From positions 186,001 to 250,000 of the forward strand of contig JASANG010003591.1 in the NCBI GenBank assembly GCA_030248215.1: 64,000 nucleotides of DNA. The letters are read 5' to 3'. The notes beneath the pieces were generated by a model. That model did no database searches. It saw only the letters and a program-made list of their open reading frames with translations, and was not told the DNA's origin. Each line of letters opens with the position of its first letter. Position 1 is the stretch's first letter. The position numbers and the translations under genes are program-made. The stretch comes from Enoplolaimus lenunculus. Lineage: Eukaryota; Nematoda; Enoplea; Enoplida; Thoracostomopsidae. Below are positions 11,668 to 26,600 of this stretch, piece by piece.

Positions 11668-14600
11668 CTGAAACAAAACAAAATATCATTGTCAATAAAG
11701 TAGCACATTGGTAGTATAACGTTTTTTTCTCATGACAAGAGTACATATTAGTAGCAGCAGCAAACTTATGGATGTCCTAAAAACCCTAAAGGGAAGCTGT
11801 GTTGCTTAAACTTTCTGATCTTGGCTTCCATGAAGTCGAATGTGACGTTATTAAAGTAATGCCAGAAAGTTTGTAAGCTGGTGACCGTTTTACATTCTAA
11901 GTACACATTAAGCTACTAACGTCATAGTTGCAGAAAGTCGTAAATACCATTTTATCGTTAATTGGTCTCGAACCTTATCCATCTATTATGCAGACATCTG
12001 CATCGAAACGAAACGTTACGCAGTTTTCACAATAGTTGTTCCGAACTGTGCACCAAAAAACGACATAGGGTCAACCATAATAACTTTCAAAATTGCCACT
12101 CATTAACCCTGCCTAACAATGAAATGAAAAAACAATATACCTACCAATACTAAGAGATCTAGGTTTCAAAACAGGACAACTGAAACCAGGCTTAACTTCG
12201 GCCGAGGATGTTTCATCTGCAGGTACACTTGTAGTATGAACCAGAACTGGTGCGTCGGTTGAAGAAACTTCTGTGTGAAAACTACGACGCTTACAACTGT
12301 TGTCCGCTGATGGCCTATTTACGATTAGGCTACTAAGGTTTGACACAACAACGCTTTCACTACGACGACACTCAGCCGACGAGTTTTCATGTATCTGCGG
12401 TTCATAATGGCAAACGTTGAGTCCGCCAAAAGATCGATTTCGTCTAAGGACATCGGATCCAAAGTAAGGCAGTGGTTGAGAGGTGAGGCCGCTCTCTAAC
12501 TGTCCGTTTACGTCACAGTGTAAATTTTCCTCTACGCGAGTTTGCTGATCAAAATCAGTGCCAAATGTTAGACCCTGCGTACTGCGACGTACCACAAGTT
12601 CATCTAACGAACGTACATGAGTAGCGCTCCCTGAATGTGTGGTTGGGGCATTAACTTCAGCACAACCGCCGACGTTCGAGGCAAACAACCAACCCTGCTC
12701 AGGATAACAACGATAACTCGATTGCGGTATCACATGGTTACCAAAACGACTCGGAAATGGTGGTCTTGCACATGGTAAACCGAAATTTCCTGATAGGTTC
12801 TCAATACGGCTATTAATACCAACAGGTCCATCATGTGTATCACACCAGTTTTGGTTACGGGCTCTAAACAAATGATGACCTGGGGGCGGCACAGTTGTAT
12901 TTGGCATTGATGACAGCAGTCCACCAGAATGTTGACGGAATTGGTATTCTTGATGACTGCTTATGATACTTTCTTGAAGACATTCCTTCTCACGAGCATA
13001 TGAAAAACAGTCTGATAATAACTTTTGCTCGTCCATAGTCAAATCTATCATAAGTCTTTGCAAAACGTTGGTTTCAAGTCTTTGCGCTCCACAGCCAATA
13101 AAATTTAAAAACTTTTCATATTCGACATTATTTAATCGATGCCAATATTTTGTAACACGCCAAAGTGTTACACGTAGTAGATGCATAATTTCCATTTGAT
13201 AACTTTGACAACACTCAAACAGACGATTAATTGTGTGTTCGCCAATAGAGTGAAACTGTAAATCCCAATTAGAACACTGATCAGCCGTAAAACCGCATCC
13301 GAAGGAAGCGTTTGAATAATTTGAAAATAGTCGACTTTGAATATCAAATAACCGTGACAGCCACTGGTTGATTAATGTGCGTTCATCGCACGCCAGACTA
13401 TTTTTAAACAATTCATGCATATTTGCAGGACTGGTCGGAGTAGCTGAATTTGGCATCGCTATAGTTTTAGGCACACCGCTACATGATAATTCACCGCTAT
13501 TATTTGACAATTGCCTCGAAAAATTTCGCGATAGTACACAGTTCGAATCAAGCAGTTTCGTCTGCTCCTTAGCATTTGTGAGCCCAACACTAGATATTTC
13601 TGTATTCGACTTATTATCTAGCGACAGGGATTTTACAAGCGTAGAAATATTTTGAGCTGAATTTTGGTCCATTGCTGATTTGATACTGCAGTGCTGCGGT
13701 TGCTGTCCATCTTTTTCGACAATTGCAATTTGTATCGGTGAAGCATTTTGCAGTGATGGTCTCTGGGAAGATACCACCACGATTGAGCTATCCAATTTTT
13801 TAAGATTTGAACCAGGACTTTGTAGACTGCTTTGGGTTTCGTTCGGCTGCTCTGCATTATAACAGTTAATGTTTTCGCTAGCAGTGGAATCATTCTGCAG
13901 AATTGTGTCATCATTGTCACAACCCGGGTGAAAAGTTATACTAATCCCGGAGGCTAAAACGTCGCCTACAGATTCGCAGACTTTACCTGCTCGGTCGTCC
14001 ACGGCCGGCAAACACGCGTTTGCGTTTCCATTAGTTGTTGCTGGCAATGCTATATCAGTGTCCAACTCTTTGTTTACATAAGTTTTTTCAAGTAATTTTG
14101 ATTGATCAGAACTATATGAACCACGAATGCTAGACTTCAAATCTTTGCCAAGATGATCTTTGCCATCATTTGCATGGTCGGCCGATACATCTTTCAATAT
14201 GTTATCACTGATTGCTAGTGGTTTTTGTTCAACCGAGTATGAAGGCGTAAAAGAATCGTCAGAGCTTAAAGTGTCTGGTAAAGCTACAAAAGAAGAGTCA
14301 ATAGTTGCGCCACATGAGGATTGTGATTTCGGTGCAATATTTTTCGGATCATCGTGCAGATTGCTTTGCTGCGATGTTTGCGCAGTAACTTCTGAAAAAT
14401 CTCAGTAATACAATTCCAAAGTAAAATTCAGCCTAAGTCCCCAACGGACTCATGAGGAAGTTATAGTTTCACGAAAAACCAGAAACTAAGTAGAAAAATC
14501 TCAAAAAATATTACTTCACCTTTTAAAATATTCCGATTTTCTGGTCTTGACCATAACACCGTATGGACTAGATTTCAGGATACCTCTAAATTATACGTAA

Positions 14601-17600
14601 CAATACTGAAAGATAAAAATGGATTTGCGTCACCTGTAGACTACGCAGATCAAACAAGAATTGTGCTAACGTTAAAATCCGAACAAATAGTGAATTTATG
14701 CGGTAATATGTTATAATAATATAATTTGCCAAAAATTCCAAATTTTTTTACATCTGATTTTTATTTTGGGGTTTTAAAGAGCTCCCAGTCATCAAATCTG
14801 CCAAATTGATAGCGGTGGCACCTTTGAAAAAGCTCACTCTCGAGATTGGACAACCGAAATAACTACTGGTGTGCAATGAAATGTGTAATATGCGCAGTAT
14901 CACTTACTGGAATCTGGTAATCGTTGTATATGCTCAAATGTCTTCAGAAACTGCGTCCCGGATCCCAAACTTTTTAGTTGGTCATTACTTGCTGTAAGTT
15001 GTTGATCGGGAATATGACATTTACCACTGGCGTCACTGAGTTTCCCATCGCAATTACCTGCAACTCCGACAACGCCAAGTACATGCTTGTCCTCACCACC
15101 GGTTGATTCATCTTTCTTAAGTAAACCTTGGTCGCAGTTTTCAAGCTGATTCTCGGATTCGGATACATTCAATTTTGCTGTACTGTTACGGATTCCCAAC
15201 AATTTAGTCTGCGGTTTTCTACTCTCGCCTGTTTGAGCACTTTTCTCCATTTCTTGCGACTCAACTATTACAGCATCAATCGATTCTCGGCTGATCATAG
15301 GTAAATTTTGAAGTGAATCTACACGAAGGTTTTCAGGCAACCAAGCGACACTTTCTTGATGCTCGTGATTCATATGTTCAATTCCGGTAATTGAGGGTCC
15401 TTTTACCCTGTCAATTTCGGAGCCACCACTATTCCCAGATGTACATTCCGACAAGCAGTTGTTTGTGTCACTAACATGACAACATGAACAATAACGATTT
15501 GAAGTCGTTGATTTCACAGGGTCTCCAAAATCCTCCGAACCAATGCCTGGTTTAATTTGATCTGACTCGTGCATAAGTTTGACACTTGGAGTCGGATTAT
15601 TAATTTTTGCCTGCAGATCACAAGTCGAATGCGAGTGCTGTGAGGCGGCGTTTTGCTCACCTTGGTAAAACATATTTTCGATGGAAACTTTACCGTCCGT
15701 CTCAGAGTCATAATTTTCCCTGTCAGCAGCAGAATTATTTAACTCATTTGATATTCTGCCACTGGATGTCATGAGATCTGAACTTAGCTCAGATGTTTCC
15801 TTAATTTTGTCCGCATCTGCCTGTTTGAAACCAGCTTTTTCAGACGAGCAGCGACGTTCAGGTTCAGACTTATTGCCAGATTTCGATTCCCGTGTAACTT
15901 TCTTAGAATCGTTTTCCGGTGGAGGTTTAATTTCGATAGCATGGGACCGTGACCGCTTCCGATTCTCATCGCGGATAGCTCCAGGATATGGATAGTACAT
16001 TGCCGGAGGAGAAGTTTGCTGTGGCACTACTCCTGGTTGCAGAGCAAGCTCTGGGACCTCGAAGCCCCGGTAAATAGTATTGGAACCATAAGATTGCTGC
16101 AGCAACAGCGTTGAGTCAGCATACATGCCACCATGAACCGTGTTATTGTTACATACCACCTCAGGTTGTTTTACAACAAACCATGGCGTTGCATCTTTCG
16201 TACTGTGATCAGTGTGATGTAATTCCACAGCAACAGATTCAACACCATTACACTTTTCTGTGCTGTTACGATCGTCTCCAGCTAGTGAGTTTGCATCTAA
16301 TGTATTTACAGAACATACATGAGCTTCTGGGCCAGCAGAGACTAAATTGTTTTCCTTGACATTTACCGAAGAAGCTTCATCAGCTAAACCACCAGTTTCT
16401 TTTTTACAGTCACGATTTGGCAACGTTACAGCATCCAGAATGTCTACCTTTGAACCCTTCCGTGACCTAGTCTCCAATTCAGACGTTTTAGTTTCACTAC
16501 TGTCTTCATTCAGCATTTCTGGCACACTGTGTGCCCTGTTCCGACCTAATTTATTTAAATTACCTTCGCTAGTAGTCACCACTTCACGGTCAGAAACCAA
16601 TTCTTTATTCAAACTCAGTATAGGCTGGTTTGTCTTTCGCTTCAAATGCAACAAATTCAATTTCCCAATACCTGAACAGCTGGCAACTGCACCAGTAAAT
16701 GTGCTCGGTTGTGGCGTTGGAAATACCGGACATTGAGTGGTTCCATGCAATCTTGGTGCAGGCACACGCAAACCAGTTGTTGGACCCTTTGGCCCAGCAT
16801 GTGGTCGGACTCGAACACATGAAGTTTGATGATTAATTCCGGCACCTCTAATAAGCTCAGTCTGTTCGGTCGACAAAAAACCTCGGACGGGCAAAACAGG
16901 ATTAATATTGGCGAGAGACCTAGACGGTAGATTATCATCCGGCTTTTGTTGAATCATTTCCTGTTTGATTTCAGCAAAACTACGTCTCAGGCTTTCATCA
17001 GCCTCACACAGATTGTCGACAGTATCCAATTGCAATTCTCTGTTAACAGTACCTAACGCATCACCAAAATCCTGTATATCGTCAGTTTGAACACAATCGA
17101 CTGCTGCAATATTCAACTTGTTGGAAATATCTTCTGAGTGAATGCTTCTTGCGGTACTGTCTTCGATAACTTGCCGGTCGAGCTTATCCAGTTGAGCCTC
17201 GGGTGATTGGCTGTTATTAATGTGAATACATTGCTCTTGCAACGGTTCCGTTCCTCCAACGTAAGTACCGAAATGTTGAGTGAATGTAGTACTGCATGGA
17301 AGAGGCGTTGTAGCAGTCGGTTCCCTGAAATGCTCCAAATTCTCGAAAAACACTCTTTGAAATTTTGGGAAACGATGGAGAAAACTGATACATACATTAA
17401 GTAAGTCAATGATCACAAACAAAGGAGTCCGAAGCTCACAGTTTTGCCAAGTAGTGGAAGCTACGAATTTCAAATTTAGACTAGTCAAATTACGACATTG
17501 ATCTGCTGATTTAAGGCTAACAACAGTTAGTACACTTCGTTTGAAATATGTCCAACAAGCTTCAATAAACTGTACATCCTAACAAATGAAACTTCACTTA

Positions 17601-20600
17601 GCGGCGCTTAATTACAGAGAAAGCAGTTGCATATTTAATAAGTTGAACATTGCAAAGGCATGGATTTAATTGTATAACCAAAACCGGTATCAAATGTTTA
17701 ATAATTCAAGTCTGTCTACAGAAAATACAGCATTTAGACTTACTGCAATAGTTTGCCCAGTGTCGGTGTTGTCTTCAAAGCTTTGGACTTGTCCAATCCT
17801 GGCTTGCTTGTGAGAATACAATTATCCGTCGTGTTGAATTCGAGTTTCGACGAACTTCTGCGGCCACGTCCAAGCCCCATTAGCGGCTTCACTGTCGAAA
17901 GTTGGTGTTGCTGAGTGTCCGATGAACTTCTGAAATAACTATACAACCATATACGTCACGGTCGTGCTCTATAGTAAAACTGGAAAGGAATAAGAAATCA
18001 AAAGTTCGTCTTCTTCTAAAAATATCCTTTAACGTGCTCTGGGGAGCTATAGATTTTCGGAAGGGACATGCAACGATTTCTGATGATGGCTTAGAAGGGT
18101 GGTTGAACTTTTTTAGAGGAAAGGACAAAATAATTGAGAGGTTGAGCCCATGTCTCGTCTGGTTATGGGTACAGCTCAATAAAAATATAAATGGAACTTC
18201 CAAACTAGAGATGAAACAGGAATTCCGAGACTTGTAACGGAGCTCGAAAATCAATTAAAAAGGTTAAATAACATACCTCAATACTGCAGCGTTCTCGACC
18301 ACATTTAAGTTCATGTCTGCACACAGATCCGATGTTTCGTCACTTGCTAGAACAGAAAGAAAAACGCATGTTAGTTCCGTATATAAAACTATGAAAATAC
18401 GCGCTTTAGAAACTACACAAGCGCCGACATGCGCGAGTACCGAGAGAAACGAAGACAGCAACAAATCCACACATAAACTTTTCTGCAAAAGAAAGCGCGC
18501 GTCCATACCATTAATCAAGAAGGTTTATTACTACTTACATTTTTAAACCAGTCGTAGTGGGACTACAATTATTGAGCGAAGCTCGAACACAAGTAAGCAA
18601 TTAAGGTAATATGATGCAAATTAATAATATTAGCTAACTATTCATTTCTCAATTTTGGCGGTTTCTGGACAATTTATTCAGATTCCTCGCACCCAAAAAC
18701 CCTTCAGTTACCCTAATAATTAATTTTAAAAAGTCATAATTTTGTCTTGTCAATTAAGCTAATATGCAAATTAGGTATTAGCTAACAATTCGATTATCTG
18801 TTTTGAGGTTTTGCAGACGATTTATTCAGATTCCACGCACCCAAAATTCCATTACTGCTGAAATTAGATTGCTTGTAAACCTAATAATTAGTCAAATATT
18901 GTAAAAATGCCTAATTTAGGCTTATCAATTATTATTATTATTATATCCAAATTATCTATTAGCTAATTACTCAATTATTGGTTTTAGAGGAGTGTAAACA
19001 ATTTATTCATATTCCTCGCACCCAAAGTCTTCAGTAACCCTGCTACAGTCACGGACAGAATTAAGTGCGCAGAAACCGCGATTGCGTCCACTGCGGACGC
19101 CAGTTACTTTCTCAAGAGCTTAACATTCTCAACTATTATATTTAATACTTAATTGAACCCAATTTCGTAGCAAGCTGCGGTTTGCTTATGAAAATCTTGC
19201 CATGTTCTTTTTTAGCATTGGGTCCAAAGCCCATTTTGCCCAATTGAACTATATTCATTATGAGCTGCTGTAATTCTGGACATAGGCTGTTGCATGCTTC
19301 AACTTGAATTTAATGTCTTCAAATATCAACTTACAAAAACATAATGACGCCCACTCCCTTCAGTAATAATATAAGTACCAGGAACGGTAGCTATTTGACA
19401 GACCGAGGTTGCAAAAAGTGGTTAAGCTGAAAGTTTCGGTTCCTGTTTGCATAACTTTTTTGTGTGAATGCTCACTGTAATAAACAACGGACAAATACAA
19501 TACATTTGCTTCTTAAATCTGCACAGAGTAATAAGCTAGCGTAACCGCGGCTGTAACCGCAATTTTAGCCGCGTCGGTAACCGCAATTTTAACCGCGTCT
19601 GAAACCGCGTCTGTAACCGCGAGTGTAACCGCGTCTGTAACCGCAATTTTAGCCGCGTCTGTAACCGCGATTTTAACCACGAACCTGCGATCGCAATCAC
19701 GGTTTTTGCGCCCACGTTTGCGGTTGCGTGCGATTGCGTCTGCGAGCGATCGCGATTCGAACCGCGTTTGGGTCGCGACCGCGGTTGCACTTAATTCTGT
19801 CCGTGACTGTAATTATTGAAATAATTTAAAAAGTCTCAATTTTGACCTGTCAATTAATCTAATATGCAAATTAGCTATTAGCTAACTATTCAATTATCGG
19901 TTTTGGAGGTTTGTAAGCAATTTATTTAAATTCTTCGCACCTAAAACCTTTTAGTGCAGAAATTGGATTGTTTTTAACCTTAATAATTAGTGAAATATTG
20001 TAAAAAGTTCTAATTTAGGCTTATAAACTATGTTAATATGCAAATTATCTATTAGCTAACTACTCAATTATCGGTTTTGGAGGTTTGTAAACATTTTACT
20101 CAGATTCCTCGCACCCAAAAGTCCTGTAATGCTGAAATTAGATTGCTTGTAACTGTAATAATTAGTGAAATAATGTAGAAAGCCCTAATTTAGGCTTAAC
20201 TAATCATGCACATTAGCCTGTAACTAATAAACGGCTTAAAATATTAAAACCCCAATGCGAGGTTAACACCCCAGAATAATTGGCTTTCAAACAAAAAAAA
20301 GTTTATCAAAATCGGTTCAACCGTTCCTGAGATTCTTTTCGGACGGACAGACGGACGGACGGACATCCACCTTTCGACCCCAGAGTACAAAACATAAAAC
20401 GCTTCGCGAAACTCCGAGCTTCGCTCAGAGTTTCGCTCGGCTAAATTACATAAAATCCAATTCTTCGCAAACCGTAACTCGTTTTGGTATCAATCTTACA
20501 TCATCAGTTCCTGTACTTTTCTCCGAAATTCAATATTAAGCTTAGGCATAGGCTTAGATTTACACTTGGTATAGACAAAAGTTGCCTTACGCCAAAGCCT

Positions 20601-23600
20601 AAGGTACAAAGAAACTACACTGCTACCTATACGTATTATGTACGTATATCACAGCTCATATTGACATTTATCTTACGCGATCTAACTTGACCCCGGTTGG
20701 TATCGGCCCCGAGGTAACTCTAATACATACCTTTAGGCAAAACCGGGACATTCATCAGACCAACTGTATCTGAACTGTACTCGTTGAAATCACCATATTC
20801 CCATTCCGCTTGATCTATCAAGCCTGGTGGAAGCATGTGTTCAACCTCAGGGTTAATCTTCAATTGTTCCGGGGTTCCGTTTCCATTGTATAGGTTTGAA
20901 ATATCAGCATCGTTTTCTAAATTTAACTGATTAGATGACATCTGGTATGCACGCAAACCCCGGTCTGGTCCTGGTGTACAACGATTTTGGATTTCATTTT
21001 TATGAACAACATCCTGCACTATTTCTTTAAACGTGCCACCTTTCGGAGCGGGCGATTTGTGGTGACGGTGTGAAGGCTTTTCATTATCTATAACGGCACA
21101 CGGTTCGTCTGGTGTGATAGTTTTCTGAAAATTAAAGTTGAAATCATTATCAGATTTCGTGGATTCTTTCGTACTATAACGAACCATGCTAACATCGTAA
21201 CGTTGGGTTGTCATAGATGAGGTAGAAATACTATCATCACTATCTAGGTCTGTAGAAAGCGTCTTCGATTTATCAATTTCGACATTTGGTTTCTGATCAG
21301 TACTATTTACTAAAACCAAGTCTACGGCACCTGGAAACCGCAAGTAATCATTAGTTTCGAGATCGACGTTCTGGAAACTATCAGTTTCTCGACTTTCAAG
21401 CGGTCTTATTGGCTTATCACTATTTGCCACGCTAATTTGAAACGTGTGGTCATCTACTTGGTTGCGAGACTGGATTTCGGCTTCGTTCCCGTATTTACCA
21501 CAGACATTCAAGCTGTCACTTCCAGCCGAATTATGGTGGACTGACCGCTGTCCCCAGCAGTTCGAGGAGCCCGTTCTCAGTTCATTTTGGCTCACTGGAA
21601 AACAGGTTTCAGTCATAGCATGGACACTGTGGTTTATTTTCGCTTCCAAAACCGATTTATTTTTACTAATTCGGCCCCTACCACCGTATGTGTATCTGAT
21701 TCCAGAATAATTATACTGGTAAGGGGTTCCAGTGTTTACTCCATTCCACTGCGACTCTGAACTCGAAACAGCACACGATTTTACGTCGCACGTTGTGCAT
21801 GTCGTGCTAGTCCGGGTTAAATTATACCCTCGACCACGAACAATACTTTGCTTCGTCGGGGACGGAATATCTTGTTTGGTTGGAACAGAAGTTGTTGCTT
21901 TAAAACTCCAGCTCTGTACTTCAGGATCCGCCAACTTTCGCAGACATTTCTGTTCAACCTGTGATTGAGATTTCCGACCTACCGTATCATTAGCGTCAAC
22001 AGAAGTTCCATTCCATACTTCTAAATCGTGAGCTAAACGTTGTTTGTCACTTGCCAAGTACGTACAATAGGCAGCTGCCGTAGTATCATTAGCATCAGTC
22101 CGATCATTACTGGGGTCTGGTGGAGGACTGGAATCACTTTCATGGGTTGAAGTTGAAGACCAATTGTCTTTTCTGGAATGGCCAACCACAGGTACTGGAT
22201 CGTGCAATTTTTTCTCTGCATCTGATACTGAATTTGCAGTGCTTTGAGTCTTTGTTGCCGCACTCTTCGACTGCGTTATTTTTGTCACCAAACGGGAAGC
22301 GTTATAACGATCTGCATAGTTTTGCTCATTGTTCTATAACAATAACATTTAATAAAAAAACCATCTTGTAAAATAATCCGTGATGGTTTACGTGAAGAAA
22401 CTAAGCTGAATACTTGGTTTCCAGCACCATGGGGTTTGGTTACCGTTCTGATCCTACTTCGGTTAGTTATACTCATTAACCAGAATAAAGACCTTAAATG
22501 ATTTATGTATCCAGTCACCTTGAGGTAAACAAACACAGAGGGTCACAGGAACCTCACCAAGTTTAACACCTGAGACAAGAAACTGCAACAACGGTTTGCT
22601 CAACCACATGCATGGCAATCGCATCGGTTTTACGAAAAGAGAAGAAATTAAAAATCTACTACTACATAGAGCAGCGATGCTTTGACTTTAACATCTATCG
22701 CTGTTTAACATAACACACGGAAAACGAATTTGAATGTTGGCAATGTTAAATCGGTACAATAATGCTAATGCAATAGGATAACCAACTACATAATTAGTCA
22801 TAACTGCACAAAAGTTACGTTGCTCACTCTGTACAATACTGCAATTAAACAATTAGTTGACACTGTTCAAAACAATGCGACAAATGCAGAAATTTAAACG
22901 ACTTCCACCTTTCTTAAACACAAATTGTCGACATCTACATATTGCAATGACAATAACTTCTAAACACGTAATTCACTAGATAGCAAAAACGTACCAATGA
23001 TGAATTGAACCATGTTGATGGTGGGCTTTGTAAAAACCAATTGTCATTAAATGACAGTGGATTGCCGTAAGAACTAAACTCAACGTCCAAGGGATGAGTA
23101 TCTGAGCACTGAATTGAGCTGGGTGCATTCGTAGCACTAGACTCGTCTATAAAAGCATGCGTTGCAGCGATTACATAGAAAAGAATGTCCAACTCAACAA
23201 GCAACTTTTTCTTGACTACGCAAAAACATAGAGCTAACAAATAAGAACTATAGTAGCCCCGGGACCACAATTTTTATTGGGGCCGGAGCCGAAACCTAAG
23301 ACACCGATACTTGACCAGAACTTGTGTGAACCGTAGTCAACGGATATCTCGGAGTGTTTTGTCTTGTCAAAATCGCAGCATACTGTTGAATAAACATGTT
23401 TAGTTAACTCGAACATAAAAATAACATAAGTAAATATTTCATAGTTTTTGTATGACGAAACATCAAAGTAACATTGGCTCTGGAGGATACTGACCAAACT
23501 ACCTAACGGCGAAATGTCAGCTGACTTAAAATCTACGATTAATTAGCATTTGAAAGGAAAAGATGTGTGCAGTATAATTGTAGCATAAGGGTTCTTATAG

Positions 23601-26600
23601 CTGGAAAGTTTACGTCTACCGACCGTAAACAATTTGTTTACAGTTGTTGAGCGCACAATTCTTTTATCACCATTCACCGATATTCTACGAAAAAAAGCCC
23701 GGACGGAAAAGCAATACCGGCTAACGCGGAATTTCACCGATCTCATCTATATACGATGAAATCAAAAATGTTTCTCAAAACATCGCTTTAAATTTACCAT
23801 TATCAGCCGCCGAACCGTCGCTCAAATGGCTTGCGTTCTTTTTATCGCCAGAGAAGCTTTCGTTTTGATTTGCTTTTCTACGCCTACTCATAGTTGCTCG
23901 CTGATTTCCCACTGACTGGCGTTTCGTACCTCTCGATCTTGCAGCCTAAAAAATGAAAACGGTTTATTACCCAAAACACTAGATAGTAACAAGTAAAAAT
24001 ATAGCAGCATGAATTTCGCATGAAGCTTTCAAAAGACCAAGCAAGTTATTTACGAAAATGCAAAATAAGGCAATGAATTTAGCTTGGTAATACAGCCAAC
24101 AACAGAAAAATAGGGTGGAACTAATACATTTTTACTCTTGCGCACAGTGCAAGACGGCATGGCAAACCAATATACTCGTCATAAAATCACAGAAAAATCT
24201 TACCGCGCTAGCAGCACTTGCACAAAGCGCTAAATCATGAACTGCCGGCAATTTCAATTGAAATTTAGTTTTAAACTGTGTTCGCCAATATGTTTCAAAA
24301 CGCATCACATTTTCGAGGCTTGTACTCTGTTTCAAACAATTATTGAACGCATCAAAGATCTGCAAAACAAAAGATTTATTGCTAGCCATAGTGATATACG
24401 TGCGCTTGAAGGAATCTCGATACCGCCTGTAGTTTGGCCGTTCCAGCCTTTGCTGCCTATCATTTACATGAAACGTTTATTCATAGCTAGCTGATAAGAA
24501 ATTAAGTATATAACAAACTGGCGTTGAATCCAGACTTCGAAATTTATTAACTGCGTGAAAACGCTGTTGCAATAATTTAGCGTTTGCAAATGGGATACAA
24601 AAGTACACCACATACAGGTTTCAGGTTCAAACAATGAAAAAAATCAGGAAGCTACGTTAGGAGCAACGGCGTCTTTGACTGATTATGAAACAATAAAACA
24701 AACAAACAAACAACACTCGTTACGTCCTTCTTCCGTTAATAGCGGCACGACGATTAACACACAAACAGTATTAGCTAATTACCTTTTTCTCCCAAGGCTC
24801 AAAGTTAGATGGTATTGAAAACAAGCCTAGCTCGGTAGCAAGCGTTTCAACTTGTTCCGTTCGCAGAAGATCGAATGTTGTTTTTAAGTGATTTGCTATA
24901 GCGTTCTTGCAAATTTCAAGCTCAGTTGGAGACAATATTTGCTCTCGAGAGATTTGCAGATATTGATCAACGTATCGACCAATTTTTTCATGATCAGCAG
25001 ATTTCTTGCAGCATGAAGTTGACAAAGGTTCATAACTAAAACGTTAAACAGCTAATATGAGAACAACTTCAACTTTCAGGTTGTCCCGCAAAATCCCCAT
25101 CCCCATTATTTCTAGCGTTGAACCGATATACCAGTTTCGGTAAGCATCAGGATATCGGTATCGGTATTTTTGAAGCATACCAGTACCGATACTTTAATTT
25201 TACAGTATTTTTAGACGAATTATACTGAATATATAATTGCGTAACTTCTAAGAAATATACTGGTTATGGGCGGTTGCGAGCATAACATGGAGACTAGAGC
25301 CGCAGCCAAACAATGATGGACATGTAACACAAGATTAATGCCTTCTTTTGAATTGTCATTACAACTTTTCATCACTACAACAAGTATTCTAAGAAACATG
25401 GCGAAGAAAATTTTTTGATATATACAGAGTGACTGCCATGAAAAACTGATTGAGACGACGGTTCACTTGTTCACCGCCTTTGTTTTTGCAAAACATTTTT
25501 ACTGAAGCTTGTCTTGTCAGACACGACTCCTTAACCGAAATTAGGGCTGCTTTAAAGGTTCGTTAGAAAATTCTGATTTGTTAAGACACATCATGCAAGC
25601 AATATCTTTTGACTGGAATATAACAAAATTACAGCAGATGGAAGGCTAAAAAGAAACTGCTTATGCTTCTCACTTCTAGGGAGGCTAGATTTCCGAGTAC
25701 AAGAGTCGGTAGGTACGTAATATTTTATTAGTCACGGACAATGTTTTCCAATTTCTTAACCGAACTTTAAGTTTACAACAGTTTTTTGTTCTAATATGTC
25801 AGCATTTAGTCATTGAAATACTGAGTGTGGACCACAGTCACAAAACGTCCAGTTTATCTATAAAATCTTAGATCTGCTCTACTCTACCGTGCTGAATTCG
25901 ACGTTATTAAAACCGAATTCCACTCGAACAGTCAATTTTCTCTAATCCTAATCATATCATTACCATTTTAAACACCATTATTGCCGGGTTGGGTAACACC
26001 TGATCTATAGCAGAGCTGCCCCGGGGCCAGAATTTTTTCCAGGGCCGGAGATAAACGCCCAGGTATCGGCGCTGGGGCCGCTATTAACCGGAGCTAATGG
26101 AAATTCTCTAAAAATCGCATTTCAACAAGTTCTTTGTCAAAAACGAAACATTTTGCCAAAACCAATGTATTACATACACTGTAACGTAAAAATGCATGCA
26201 AGAACATGTTTTATAAAGTTTTGGCATGATCAAAACACCAGATTGTTATTCGGCTAATCAAAATGCATAGACTTAAGTTTTAGGTTAAAACCATTAGACG
26301 GCGTATCACACCTTATCATATTGATTACTTACAAACACTAAATTAGTAGACGCATGAACCCTTGGCTATCCCAAGGTTTTCCTTCAGGGGAAATTAAACA
26401 GGTCAAAAAAGACTGATGCAATTTTTGTCTAAAATCTATTTGTGAAGAATTTCGAGGGGTCAGCTTTGTTGTCTACCAAAACTCACGGAAAGTTAGCACC
26501 AAACTCTTCCGCAAAGCCTTTCAACGAAGTTTGCATCCACGCCGAAGCCTCATAATGGCACGAAGCACACAGAAGCACTGTATTACACGAACAGCATACT

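Noticed and set aside
16347-16736. 129-codon frame on the plus strand
   Set aside because: It is the antisense shadow of the long minus-strand exon 14908-17324.
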